Of a stretch of 64,000 nt of DNA, positions 17,780-26,666 are shown one piece after another. The stretch spans positions 1,240,001-1,304,000 of the forward strand of contig NZ_VIRN01000064.1 in the NCBI RefSeq assembly GCF_008107725.1, written 5' to 3'. This DNA is from Marinobacter sp. BW6 (GTDB lineage: Bacteria > Pseudomonadota > Gammaproteobacteria > Pseudomonadales > Oleiphilaceae). The notes beneath the pieces were generated by a model that ran no database searches, had not been told where the DNA came from, and was given only the letters and a program-made list of their open reading frames with translations. Both the position numbers and the translations under genes were made by a program. Position 1 is the stretch's first letter; every line of letters starts with the position of its first letter.

Positions 17780-18829
17780 ATGCTGGAATCGTTTGAAGCC
17801 GGTTTCACGGCTTGGTTGTGGCCGGGGTCTTCGGCGATTCTTGCGGTTGCGGTTACTTACATCGTTTACCGTCTGGCCCTCGCTGTGTTCCGGCATTTCT
17901 CAGAGTCCCGAACGGTCATCCGGCTGTTTCTGGATGCCGCTGCCCGGGCTTTGGGTGTCGTTTTCTGCCTGCTTACCCTGGTCGGTTCGTTGGCCGCCGC
18001 GCCAGCGGATCTCCCCTTGATCTCAGCCATTCAGCAGGTTGCCACCCTGCTGCTCATCCTTGCTATCACCTGGGCGGCGGTCAGACTGACCTCGGCTATT
18101 GGCGAAGTCATTGTCGCGCTCAATCCGGTGCTGGAAGGGCAGTGGAAGCGAGCCCGCAAGGTCGAAACCCAGACCCGATTCCTGGTCCGCGCACTTAACA
18201 TTCTCATCGTGATCATCGGTCTCGGCGCTGCCCTGATGACCTTTGAATCGGTTCAGCACATGGGCGCCAGCCTTCTCGCCTCCGCGGGTGTCGGCGGCCT
18301 GATTCTCGGTTTCGCGGCCCGTCCTGTGCTCAGCAACCTGCTGGCTGGCATGCAGATCGCTCTGACTCAGCCTTTCCGTATAGACGACGTGCTTTACGTG
18401 CAGGGTGAGTGGTGTTGGGTCGAGGAAGTGACTGCCACTTATGTGGTCCTGCGCGTGTGGGATCTCCGCCGCCTTGTTGTTCCGCTGCAATGGTTTATCG
18501 AGAACCCGTTCCAGAACTGGTCCAGGAATACCGCAGAGCTGCTGGGAACCGTCTTTATCTGGGTCGACTACACCATGCCGGTCGAACCGCTCCGGCAGGA
18601 ATTCACTCGTCTGCTCAATGAATCGGGGCTCTGGGATGGCGAATTTTCCTCGGTGCAGGTGACCGATTCCAGTGATCAGGCCATCCAGGTGCGTTTTTTG
18701 ATGAGCGCCGCCAACTCCAGCAAGAACTGGGACCTGAGATGTGCGGTCCGGGAGGGCATGGTAACCTTCATTCAGGAACACTACCCGGCTCAGCTACCTA
18801 GGCTTCGGGCCCGGATGGTGGAAAACTGA
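17780..18829 (+). CDS. MscS-family mechanosensitive channel
   Basis: 349 residues. Four to five N-terminal helices lead into the pore helix and MscS signature at about residues 165-190 (SAGVGGLILGFAARPVLSNL), followed by the beta domain (QPFRIDDVLYV) and a cytoplasmic alpha/beta cage domain. It should open on membrane tension and release solutes after hypo-osmotic shock. GGAGGG precedes the ATG. It follows the BCCT gene on the same strand, giving an uptake/release pair for solutes. The SDR gene follows after 20 bases. Confidence 0.92.
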   Translation: MLESFEAGFTAWLWPGSSAILAVAVTYIVYRLALAVFRHFSESRTVIRLFLDAAARALGVVFCLLTLVGSLAAAPADLPLISAIQQVATLLLILAITWAAVRLTSAIGEVIVALNPVLEGQWKRARKVETQTRFLVRALNILIVIIGLGAALMTFESVQHMGASLLASAGVGGLILGFAARPVLSNLLAGMQIALTQPFRIDDVLYVQGEWCWVEEVTATYVVLRVWDLRRLVVPLQWFIENPFQNWSRNTAELLGTVFIWVDYTMPVEPLRQEFTRLLNESGLWDGEFSSVQVTDSSDQAIQVRFLMSAANSSKNWDLRCAVREGMVTFIQEHYPAQLPRLRARMVEN

Positions 18830-18848
18830 GATTTCTCGAGGACCCTGC

Positions 18849-19646
18849 ATGTCTGCCAAAACCGCCTGGATAACCGGTGCTTCCTCTGGCATCGGTGAAG
18901 CACTTGCTTTGCAGTTTGCGAAGAATGGTGACCGTCTGGTGCTTTCCGCTCGCCGGGAAGATGAGTTGGAGCGTGTTGCCGAACGTTGCCGGGCTGTCGC
19001 CGGGACAGCAACTGGGCAAGTATTGGTACTCCCGCTGGACGTTACCGACTGGGATTCACTTCCAGGCAAGGTTGAGATGGTCCTGGCTCAGTTCGGTACC
19101 ATCGATCTGCTGGTGAACAACGCCGGCGTTTCGCAGCGGTCCCTGTGCAAGGACACCGACATGTCCGTTTACCAAAAGCTCATGGATGTGGATGTCATGG
19201 GCCAGATTGCGCTGACCAAAGCGGTGCTTCCCCATATGCTCGAGCGTGGCTCCGGCCACCTTGCCGTGACCTCCAGCGTTGCCGGCAAGGTCGGCGCCCC
19301 CATGCGTACCGGCTATTGTGCCGCGAAGCATGCCGTTATGGGATTCTTCGATGCGTTACGCGCCGAGGTGGAAGGCCAGGGAGTGAGCGTGTCGACAATC
19401 ACCCCCGGCTTCATTCGCACGGATATTTCCCGCAATGCCCTTGCCGGTGACGGATCAGCCTACGGCAAGGAAGATGAGGATATTGCAGGCGGCATGGACG
19501 TGACCGAGTGCGCGGAGGTGGTGTTCAAGGGGTTAACGGCAAAGAAACGCGAAATCCCGGTGGGTAAGGGCAAGGAAATGGCTGCCCTCTGGATCAAGCG
19601 AATCTCGCCAGAGGCCCTGTTTCGCATGGCGAGGGCTCGATCCTAG
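18849..19646 (+). CDS. SDR-family oxidoreductase
   Basis: 265 residues. The Rossmann motif TGASSGIGEALA (about residue 9), the NNAG motif, the catalytic Ser in TSSVAGKVG and YCAAKHA (Tyr/Lys) are all intact. The C-terminal part (KKREIPVGKGKEMAALWIKR) resembles the DHRS7/YqjQ-like classical SDR group that acts on lipophilic alcohols or ketones. It lies 20 bases after the MscS gene and may be co-transcribed. The substrate is not determinable. Confidence 0.9.
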   Translation: MSAKTAWITGASSGIGEALALQFAKNGDRLVLSARREDELERVAERCRAVAGTATGQVLVLPLDVTDWDSLPGKVEMVLAQFGTIDLLVNNAGVSQRSLCKDTDMSVYQKLMDVDVMGQIALTKAVLPHMLERGSGHLAVTSSVAGKVGAPMRTGYCAAKHAVMGFFDALRAEVEGQGVSVSTITPGFIRTDISRNALAGDGSAYGKEDEDIAGGMDVTECAEVVFKGLTAKKREIPVGKGKEMAALWIKRISPEALFRMARARS

Positions 19647-19673
19647 GGGTCAGCCGATCAAAACCGGGGCTGA

Positions 19674-20630
19674 TCAGAACTTGTAGTTCAGCCCCACTGC
19701 AAACAGGTATGAAGATTCATCGTAGAAGGTCAGGTTGGACTGGGTGTCGCCGTAGCCTGCAAACGAAATAAACGACCAATCCTTCCAACCCATAAATTCC
19801 GGGTACTCGTAGGCCGCGAACAAGTTGAGCTCATCATCCGAGCGCTTCTTATTGAACAACGTGCTGGCACTGTCGTAGTCCCGTCTGGTGAAGCCTGCAG
19901 TCAAAACCAGGCTGTGCCTGCCCAGAATGTTGAACCAGCTTACTTCGGCGCCATAGGCATCGAAGCTACTGGCACTGCCATCGGCATCATGTTGGATGTA
20001 AAGGGCAGAGGGTGAGACAAAGCTGGTCGGAGAGAGGGTGAAACGGTAACTGCCCTTGGCGTAGTAAATGTCGGCATCGCGAGCCAGATCGGTTCCTGCG
20101 GTCAGATCGTCCTCAACATCCGCCGTCGCAAAGGCAAGATCGAGGCTGAAGGCGGAGCCGGAAATGCTGTTCAACTGAAGGCGATAGGCGTTGCCCGAGA
20201 TGTCGGTTTCTCGTCTTGGCGTATTCAGCTCATATGGGTTCTGCCAGGTTTCTCCCGAAATCACCGTGGGCAAAAAGGAAACATCCACTACCGTGCCGGT
20301 AATGAGTGTGTGTTTATACCCCAGTTGCACAGCCAGCGTGCCGACCGCTATGTCTTCCCGTGTGGTACCAAAGTAAATCTGCTGTTTCAGTCCATCGCCA
20401 AAGGTGTAGGCAACGTTGCCAAGCGGCGCAATCAGGCCCTCTGACTCACTGTCTGCCTTGTTCTCAAGAGAGCTGATGGTTCGGTCGCCATCGACGTTAA
20501 AGTTGGACGTTGAAGAGATGATCCCCGCATTTAGCGAGACTTCACCACTGAACCCCTTTTGAGGAGGCGCCGGTTGCGCGAAGACAGGCATCGCGATGCA
20601 CAGGATCGGGAGGGCGAGGTGTTTTTTCAT
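19674..20630 (-). CDS. DUF2860-family outer-membrane protein
   Basis: 318 residues with a signal peptide (cleavage after VFAQ-A region, about residue 19) and a beta-strand pattern ending in an aromatic C-terminus (LNYKF), as expected of a beta-barrel outer-membrane protein. The start of the mature part (KGFSGEVSLNAGIISSTSNFN) matches the DUF2860 family seen in marine gammaproteobacteria. Function is unknown. GGAG lies upstream of the ATG. The gene is convergent with the SDR gene, with an imperfect hairpin (TCAGCC/GGCTGA) in the 27-base gap. Confidence 0.8.
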   Translation of the reverse strand: MKKHLALPILCIAMPVFAQPAPPQKGFSGEVSLNAGIISSTSNFNVDGDRTISSLENKADSESEGLIAPLGNVAYTFGDGLKQQIYFGTTREDIAVGTLAVQLGYKHTLITGTVVDVSFLPTVISGETWQNPYELNTPRRETDISGNAYRLQLNSISGSAFSLDLAFATADVEDDLTAGTDLARDADIYYAKGSYRFTLSPTSFVSPSALYIQHDADGSASSFDAYGAEVSWFNILGRHSLVLTAGFTRRDYDSASTLFNKKRSDDELNLFAAYEYPEFMGWKDWSFISFAGYGDTQSNLTFYDESSYLFAVGLNYKF

Positions 20631-20670
20631 TTTTCAGCTCCGGGTTAGCGACTAGTCGGGGGCGATGTGC

Positions 20671-21888
20671 TCAGGGTACACAGTCGGTTTCTTTGCCACC
20701 TGATATGACTACAGCGGCAAGGCATAGTTCGATGTCAGACAGGTGTTGGTGAGAGATACGATCACTGTTGATCTGGAAGGCAATGGTAATCCCGCTCCGG
20801 ACATAATGACGGAGACTTGAGCTGTAGCCAGGGATCCAGCCACCATGACCGAAGACCGGTGAAAGCGGACCCGATCGGGAAATGGCGACGCCGAGGCCAT
20901 AATAGGTCCCGGGCATGTCTTCGCCGATCGGAACAGACTGAAGCATTGTGTTCAGGATCTCCTCTGACACTCCTTGTCCGCCAAACAGGGCAGCCCCCCA
21001 TTGTGCCAGGTCACGGGAAGTGCTGATCAGTCCACCGCCGGTCCACTCCAGCGCTGGATTCCACACCATAACGCCGTTCTTATCTGTTGTTTTTGCCGGG
21101 AAGCCAAAGGGATTGTCGGCAGTAACATACCCAGCAGCCAGGCCCGGAAGCCAGCGTTTGTTCGATGCTGCTGTTGCCGTCAGCTCCAGTGGTTCGAGAA
21201 AACGGTCGTTAACCTCTTGGTAGTAAGTTCGTCCCGTGATCGCTTCAATGGCAAGTCCGATAAGAATATACCCGGTGTCTGTGTAAGCCCATTGCTCGCC
21301 TGCTGGAAACAGTGCTTCTGCGTCCAGAACGAAACCGACCAGTGTTTCGGGTGTGAATGAGTTTCCGGGTTCCGGCCAGCGTTGTGAGACTGCTTCTGCA
21401 AAGGCTGGCAGGTACACATGGTTCGGTAAGCCCGATGTGTGATTAAGCAGCTGGCGAACAGTCAGGCTCTGATGGTTTGGCAGCCGCCGGAACCAGCTGT
21501 TCCGACCCAGCCATGTCGATACGGTGGCGTCCAGATCCATGTCGCGTTCCTGGGCGACCGACACCATGGTGGCGGCAACGAATGTCTTGCCGATACTCGC
21601 GGCCAGCATTCTCGACTCCGGCGTCATTGGCTCGCGAAGTTCTGCATCGGCCCAGCCGGCTGCTGCTGAGTGCGAAGAACCATCAGGAAGCACGTAACTG
21701 GCGGTTATGCCGGGGAAATCGTACTCGCTCTGAAACCGCTCCAGTGCGTCTGAGAATGCGGCCTCCAGGGGCGTATTGGCTGCCCGCTGAGGACTGGCCA
21801 GGCAGGCAGTCAACGAGAGCAGGCTCACCAGAATTAAAGTTTTGAGGCCGGAACCCGGCCCTTTTCGCAAAGTCATCAATGCGTTCAC
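20671..21888 (-). CDS. Beta-lactamase-fold serine hydrolase lipoprotein
   Basis: 405 residues. The N-terminus has a lipobox-like LLSLTAC, so the protein is probably lipid-anchored in the periplasm. The penicillin-binding/class C beta-lactamase fold is shown by the SxxK motif in AASIGKTF (about residue 94), the YxN-like YTDTGYILIG (about 202) and a C-terminal HGGWIPGYSS replacing KTG. Such proteins include D-alanyl-D-alanine carboxypeptidases and esterases. The GTG start overlaps the stop of the upstream CPBP protease by four bases, indicating translational coupling. Confidence 0.85.
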   Translation of the reverse strand: MNALMTLRKGPGSGLKTLILVSLLSLTACLASPQRAANTPLEAAFSDALERFQSEYDFPGITASYVLPDGSSHSAAAGWADAELREPMTPESRMLAASIGKTFVAATMVSVAQERDMDLDATVSTWLGRNSWFRRLPNHQSLTVRQLLNHTSGLPNHVYLPAFAEAVSQRWPEPGNSFTPETLVGFVLDAEALFPAGEQWAYTDTGYILIGLAIEAITGRTYYQEVNDRFLEPLELTATAASNKRWLPGLAAGYVTADNPFGFPAKTTDKNGVMVWNPALEWTGGGLISTSRDLAQWGAALFGGQGVSEEILNTMLQSVPIGEDMPGTYYGLGVAISRSGPLSPVFGHGGWIPGYSSSLRHYVRSGITIAFQINSDRISHQHLSDIELCLAAVVISGGKETDCVP

Positions 21889-22715
21889 TGTTTGTCCGGG
21901 ACGACCTCGGTAACGCTATTGGTGCGCGTGAACATACTGTCCCGATGTAACCAGACGATGACAATGGCAATCAACGCGAAAATATAGGTGTCATAGGGTT
22001 GGGCGTCGGGCCAGACTGGATTGATGAGCATGAAGTGAAAGAGTGCGGGGAGGAAGATGCTGCCCCGGGAGGCATTGAACAGAGGGGTGACAATCACACT
22101 CAGTGCAATGGTGCCCGTAATGAATGGCAGGAATGACCAGGCGCTCTGCTCGGTACCACTCAGCAGAAAAGCTGGCGTGTGCCAAAGCCCCCAGATCACG
22201 CCAATGACAAGTGCGGCCCATATTGGCGTCATCTTGCGTTGCAGGAGGGGGAGTGCCAGGCCTCGCCAGCCGAACTCCTCAATGGGGCCTTTGATAGCAA
22301 TAAAAAAAAGTGCAACCAGAAACGAGGACGCAGACGGGAATGGGAAGGCAGTCTCTGAAAGGTTGCCCTTTAAGAACGACCCCACGAAGAACACCAAGGG
22401 CACGCCAAGAAGCAGGAACGCATACCAGGGCCATGAGCAGCGCCACAGCAGGGCGCGCCCCAAATGCCGTCGCAATCCTTCCAGCCCGGACCACCGAAAA
22501 ATCACAATGAAGGCCGAGATGGCCGGGGCCCAGACCGCGAGATAGAAAAGCGGGTGTTCGCCGGTGATTTCGCCGAACAGTCCAACCATGGTTGCAGGAA
22601 AAAAGATGAAGGCAGCCAGGATTCCCCAGGCGATGCCGAAGGTCAGCAACAGAAACAGGGTTATCGACCGAAAGGGGATGGCATGGGGTTGTGTGCTTTG
22701 ATCTGTAGAAGGCAT
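21885..22715 (-). CDS. CPBP-family intramembrane metalloprotease
   Basis: 276 residues, about eight membrane helices. The CPBP/Abi motif EEFGWRGLALPLL (about residue 143), the downstream GVIWGLWHTPAFLL (His ligand) and the final FHFMLIN histidine make up the expected metal site. The family includes CAAX-prenyl-type proteases and bacteriocin-immunity proteins. Its stop overlaps the start of the serine hydrolase gene, so the two form one operon. A second CPBP gene is divergent at 22908. Confidence 0.88.
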   Translation of the reverse strand: MPSTDQSTQPHAIPFRSITLFLLLTFGIAWGILAAFIFFPATMVGLFGEITGEHPLFYLAVWAPAISAFIVIFRWSGLEGLRRHLGRALLWRCSWPWYAFLLLGVPLVFFVGSFLKGNLSETAFPFPSASSFLVALFFIAIKGPIEEFGWRGLALPLLQRKMTPIWAALVIGVIWGLWHTPAFLLSGTEQSAWSFLPFITGTIALSVIVTPLFNASRGSIFLPALFHFMLINPVWPDAQPYDTYIFALIAIVIVWLHRDSMFTRTNSVTEVVPDKQ

Positions 22716-22907
22716 TCTCGGGTGTCCGTGTTGTGGATGGCTGAGGAGTCAGCCGATTCCACTGCATCATGATGATACGCAGCTAAACCAAGGCGTGGGT
22801 AGGGAGAAGTCCTTCGGTTACCATTGACCTGCCGAACACTTGATATATATCAACAAAGGCTGACGCGTTGCGGGGATACTGCCCGGAACGATGACTCACG
22901 GAGGGCA

Positions 22908-23717
22908 ATGCCATTGATCAGGCGACCGTTAATAGCCTTCCCCCTGGTGTACCTGGGGTGGGCGTATATCTTCTGGATACCGGTGTTGCTCTCGGATTCC
23001 TCGGTTTGGGCATTTCCAAACCTGATCTGGTTTTTGATTGGCGGGGCCAGCCCTGTCGTTGCCGGTCTTGGCCTTGCAGCGGCGAAAGGTGGAAAAGAGC
23101 AACTGGAAGACCTGTGGCGGCGTCTGACGGACTGGCGTCGTATCCCCGGCCGCTGGTGGCTCATCATCCTGTTGTTCTGGCTTGCGTACGATCTTGCCAT
23201 GGCGAGCTTGGCAATGCTTCTGGGCGTTGCTGGCGAGCCCCTCGATACGAACTGGCAGTTGTTTGTTAAGCCCGGGCCCTTGCTGTTTTTGTTGGTTCTT
23301 TCCTTTGTGTTTCCGGCAGTGGAAGAGGTGGGGTTACGCGGTTTTTATCTGGACGCCCTTCAACAACGTTTCAGCCCGGTTGTGGCTGGCCTGGTGAATG
23401 GCGCAGTCTGGGCGTTCTGGCACGCACCCTTCGTCTGGTTTCCCGGGTATTACGCCAACACCACGTTTCACCCCGAGCTTTACTGGTGGATGCCGATGAT
23501 CATCTGCCATACGTTGTTGATTGTGCTCGTTTATAACCGCACCGGTAGAAGCATTCTGGCGGTCCTGATTTTCCACGCCATGATGAACTTCACCGGTGAA
23601 TGGTTGCGAATCTCCCCTGAAATGTACCCCTTCATGCTGTTCGGCAACTTGGCCCTTGCAGCGCTGCTGGCCATGTTTTGGAAAAGCGGCCGCCAGTCTC
23701 TGCCAAATACGTGTTAG
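22908..23717 (+). CDS. CPBP-family intramembrane metalloprotease
   Basis: 269 residues from the ATG at 22908, which follows GGAGGG. A start at 22824 would add a non-membrane tail. It has about seven helices. EEVGLRGFYLDAL (about residue 141), GAVWAFWHAPFVWF and IFHAMMNFTGEW provide the Glu-Glu/His/His site. It is divergent from another CPBP gene of the same motif class but clearly different sequence. Role unknown; membrane-protein processing or immunity are family possibilities. Confidence 0.88.
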   Translation: MPLIRRPLIAFPLVYLGWAYIFWIPVLLSDSSVWAFPNLIWFLIGGASPVVAGLGLAAAKGGKEQLEDLWRRLTDWRRIPGRWWLIILLFWLAYDLAMASLAMLLGVAGEPLDTNWQLFVKPGPLLFLLVLSFVFPAVEEVGLRGFYLDALQQRFSPVVAGLVNGAVWAFWHAPFVWFPGYYANTTFHPELYWWMPMIICHTLLIVLVYNRTGRSILAVLIFHAMMNFTGEWLRISPEMYPFMLFGNLALAALLAMFWKSGRQSLPNTC

Positions 23718-23764
23718 TCTCCGGCAAATACCCAAAAGCAAACGACTGGAATGGCGTACCTGAC

Positions 23765-24148
23765 ATGAGCAGTGAAGACCTCAATCAAGTAATGGAAATG
23801 GATGGTGAAGAGCGGTACGACTACTTCCTGAGCCAGGTGGCCGAGGAACGGGAAATCTGGATTCTGGTTAATGGTGAGAGCCAATTCCTCAAGATCGCCT
23901 CGGAAGACGGCGATGTGGAATACCTGCCCGTGTGGCCGGCTTCGGCGTTTGCCGCCGAGTACGCCAACGGCGGCGAGGAGCTGACGCCCCGCAGTATTTC
24001 ACTGCCAGACTTCTTTCGGAAATGGGTTCCAGGCTTAACCAGGGATGGACTTGATGTGGGTGTGTTTCCCGGCCTCGATAAAACGGTATGGATCACCGAA
24101 CCGGAAGAGCTCAAGCAGGATCTTCAGGACGTGATGTCCGATTTCTGA
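23765..24148 (+). CDS. DUF2750-family protein
   Basis: 127 residues from the ATG at 23765. A longer frame beginning at 23678 would overlap the CPBP gene and adds no conserved sequence. The core RYDYFLSQVAEEREIWILVN and LPVWPASAFAAEYA match the small cytoplasmic DUF2750 family, whose function is unknown. It is acidic overall and has no signal peptide. It lies 47 bases after the CPBP gene on the same strand. Confidence 0.75.
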   Translation: MSSEDLNQVMEMDGEERYDYFLSQVAEEREIWILVNGESQFLKIASEDGDVEYLPVWPASAFAAEYANGGEELTPRSISLPDFFRKWVPGLTRDGLDVGVFPGLDKTVWITEPEELKQDLQDVMSDF

Positions 24149-24157
24149 AGACGGCTT

Positions 24158-25108
<951 letters not shown>

Positions 25109-25114
25109 TCAATC

Positions 25115-25555
25115 ATGACTGACATCCGACACCTGGTTTGTCCCCACTGCCACAAGATCAATCGCGTGCCTGCGGATAAACTGTCATCCGGCGGTAATTG
25201 CGGTGCCTGCAAGCAGCCGTTGTGGCCGGATCAGGTTCTGGAACTTACGGATCAAAGCTTTGCTGCCCATACCAGACGCAGTGATCTGCCGGTGCTGGTG
25301 GACTTCTGGGCAAGCTGGTGTGGCCCCTGCAAGATGATGGCGCCTCAGTTTGAGCAGGCCGCGAAAGACTGGCGGGGCAAGGTCCGCTTTGCCAAGCTGA
25401 ACACCGAGCAGGCCCAGGGTCCGGCCAGCCAGTTTGGCATTCGCAGCATCCCCACAATGATCCTGTTCCAGAATGGCCGGGAAGTGGCCCGCCAGAGCGG
25501 CGCCATGAATCAGGCGCAGATCACTCAGTGGCTGCAGTCGAAGGGTATTCGCTAG
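25115..25555 (+). CDS. trxC: Thioredoxin 2
   Basis: 146 residues. The N-terminal zinc region has two CxxC pairs (CPHCHKI and CGACKQPLW), then a thioredoxin fold with the active site WASWCGPCKMMAP at about residue 65 and the cis-Pro in RSIPTMILF. This layout and length match TrxC, a cytoplasmic disulfide reductase often induced by oxidative stress. It is divergent from the broken SDR gene and apparently monocistronic. Confidence 0.95.
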   Translation: MTDIRHLVCPHCHKINRVPADKLSSGGNCGACKQPLWPDQVLELTDQSFAAHTRRSDLPVLVDFWASWCGPCKMMAPQFEQAAKDWRGKVRFAKLNTEQAQGPASQFGIRSIPTMILFQNGREVARQSGAMNQAQITQWLQSKGIR

Positions 25556-25650
25556 CCTGATAAGGCCATTTATTCGCTGGCCGGTCATTAAAACGCCACA
25601 ATTGCTGAGGCCTTGCCATTGCAGGGCTGAAGGCACCTATCCGAGCTGTT

Positions 25651-25682
25651 CCCACAAAGTTATCCACAGTTTTTGTGGGTAA
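25651..25682. promoter_or_regulatory. Hairpin with a perfect DnaA box and a second near-consensus box
   Basis: CCCACAAA (25651-25658) and TTTGTGGG (25672-25679) form inverted arms. The loop contains TTATCCACA (25660-25668), a perfect DnaA box. The right arm extends into TGTGGGTAA (25674-25682), one base from an inverted DnaA box. It lies in the 256-base gap between trxC and the solute-binding-protein gene. Whether DnaA binds is inference. Confidence 0.5.
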
Positions 25683-25811
25683 AGCTGACTTTGCAGCGAC
25701 ATCGACTTTCTCATGGCGTGTGGCCAGAATTCGAGCCAAACTGTCTGTAACTAGCAAGACAGAGTCGGGCAAGCGACGGCCTTACCCGATTGATCACTCC
25801 AAGAGGATCGA

Positions 25812-26528
25812 ATGAGAGTAGTCCTGTTTACCATCATGGCATTCTGGCTCCTCCCAGCTTCTTCCCAAACGCTCAAGATTATGGGATCGGACGAGGGTTT
25901 TCTGCCGTTTTATTACGGCAATAATCTCAACGAGGGCATTTTGGTCGAGGTGATCAACGAATTCAACAAACAGACCAGAATCGAAGCCGATTTCCTCCCG
26001 ATGGCGCGCAAACGCCAGGCCTGGGCTCTGGAGCGAGGACTAGCCAATGCGGTTTTCGCCAACCCGCTGTGGATGCCTCTGCCGGACCGAATGCACGCCG
26101 TAGGGCCGCTGTTGACCTGGCGTGACCGCGTGTTTGCGCAGCCTGGCCGGCAACCCGACTCTTTCGATGACCTCAAGGGAGGTATCTGTCTTCGCAGATG
26201 GTTTGTCTACAGTGATCGACTTGAGGCGCGGATTGGGAGCCATCTGGTGCGCCATGACGCCTACAATGCCGAGCAGATGCTGCTCATGTTTCTGCACAAA
26301 CGGTGCGATTACATCGTCATGAACGAAACTGAGTTCCGGTTTCTTGCACAACTGGGGGACGTCGATCCGCAGCTTTACAGCACGGAACTGATAGACGCCG
26401 AGTGGCCGGTCTATCTTGGGATACTTGAAAACGAGACTGCTTTAATTGAAGCGGCGGAAGCTTTTTTCTCTACCTACACGATTGACTTGGAGGCCATGCT
26501 ACCCGAATTGCCGCGGCCGGCTCGTTAA
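25812..26528 (+). CDS. Periplasmic solute-binding protein (SBP family 3-like)
   Basis: 238 residues. The first about 18 residues form a signal peptide ending ASSQ. The rest resembles type 3 periplasmic binding proteins (GSDEGFLPFYYGN, ILVEVINEF, ADFLPMARKRQAWALE, CDYIVMNETEFRFL). No permease or ATPase gene is adjacent, so it is an orphan, perhaps for sensing or an amino-acid-like ligand. GAGGATCG precedes the ATG. The foreign ATPase segment starts about 140 bases downstream. Confidence 0.8.
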   Translation: MRVVLFTIMAFWLLPASSQTLKIMGSDEGFLPFYYGNNLNEGILVEVINEFNKQTRIEADFLPMARKRQAWALERGLANAVFANPLWMPLPDRMHAVGPLLTWRDRVFAQPGRQPDSFDDLKGGICLRRWFVYSDRLEARIGSHLVRHDAYNAEQMLLMFLHKRCDYIVMNETEFRFLAQLGDVDPQLYSTELIDAEWPVYLGILENETALIEAAEAFFSTYTIDLEAMLPELPRPAR

Positions 26529-26666
26529 AGAGATTGGCGGTTGGTTTGTCCACCCGCCAGGCACGCAAGAGGAGTTCCAGGCGTCTTACCAGAATGTCCG
26601 CTTTGCGATCGAGCCGCATCCAGGGCACTACTAAACAAAAGCGAACGTTCGCACTGCGACCTTTAG
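26529..26666. other. Intergenic stretch at the left edge of the foreign segment
   Basis: No gene recognised. It contains the perfect 12-base palindrome GCGAACGTTCGC (26641-26652), which begins the left copy of an imperfect inverted repeat bordering the AFG1-like gene. Confidence 0.5.
26643..26660 (+). repeat. Left inverted-repeat copy beside the AFG1-like gene
   Basis: GAACGTTCGCACTGCGAC. Its reverse-complement relative is at 28261-28276, and a same-orientation relative is at 28328-28345. The three copies share GAAyGTTCGC and GCGAC. Confidence 0.5.

Noticed and set aside
25651..25682. Chromosomal origin of replication
   Set aside because: Only two DnaA boxes, no dnaA/dnaN/gidA neighbours and no AT-rich unwinding region.
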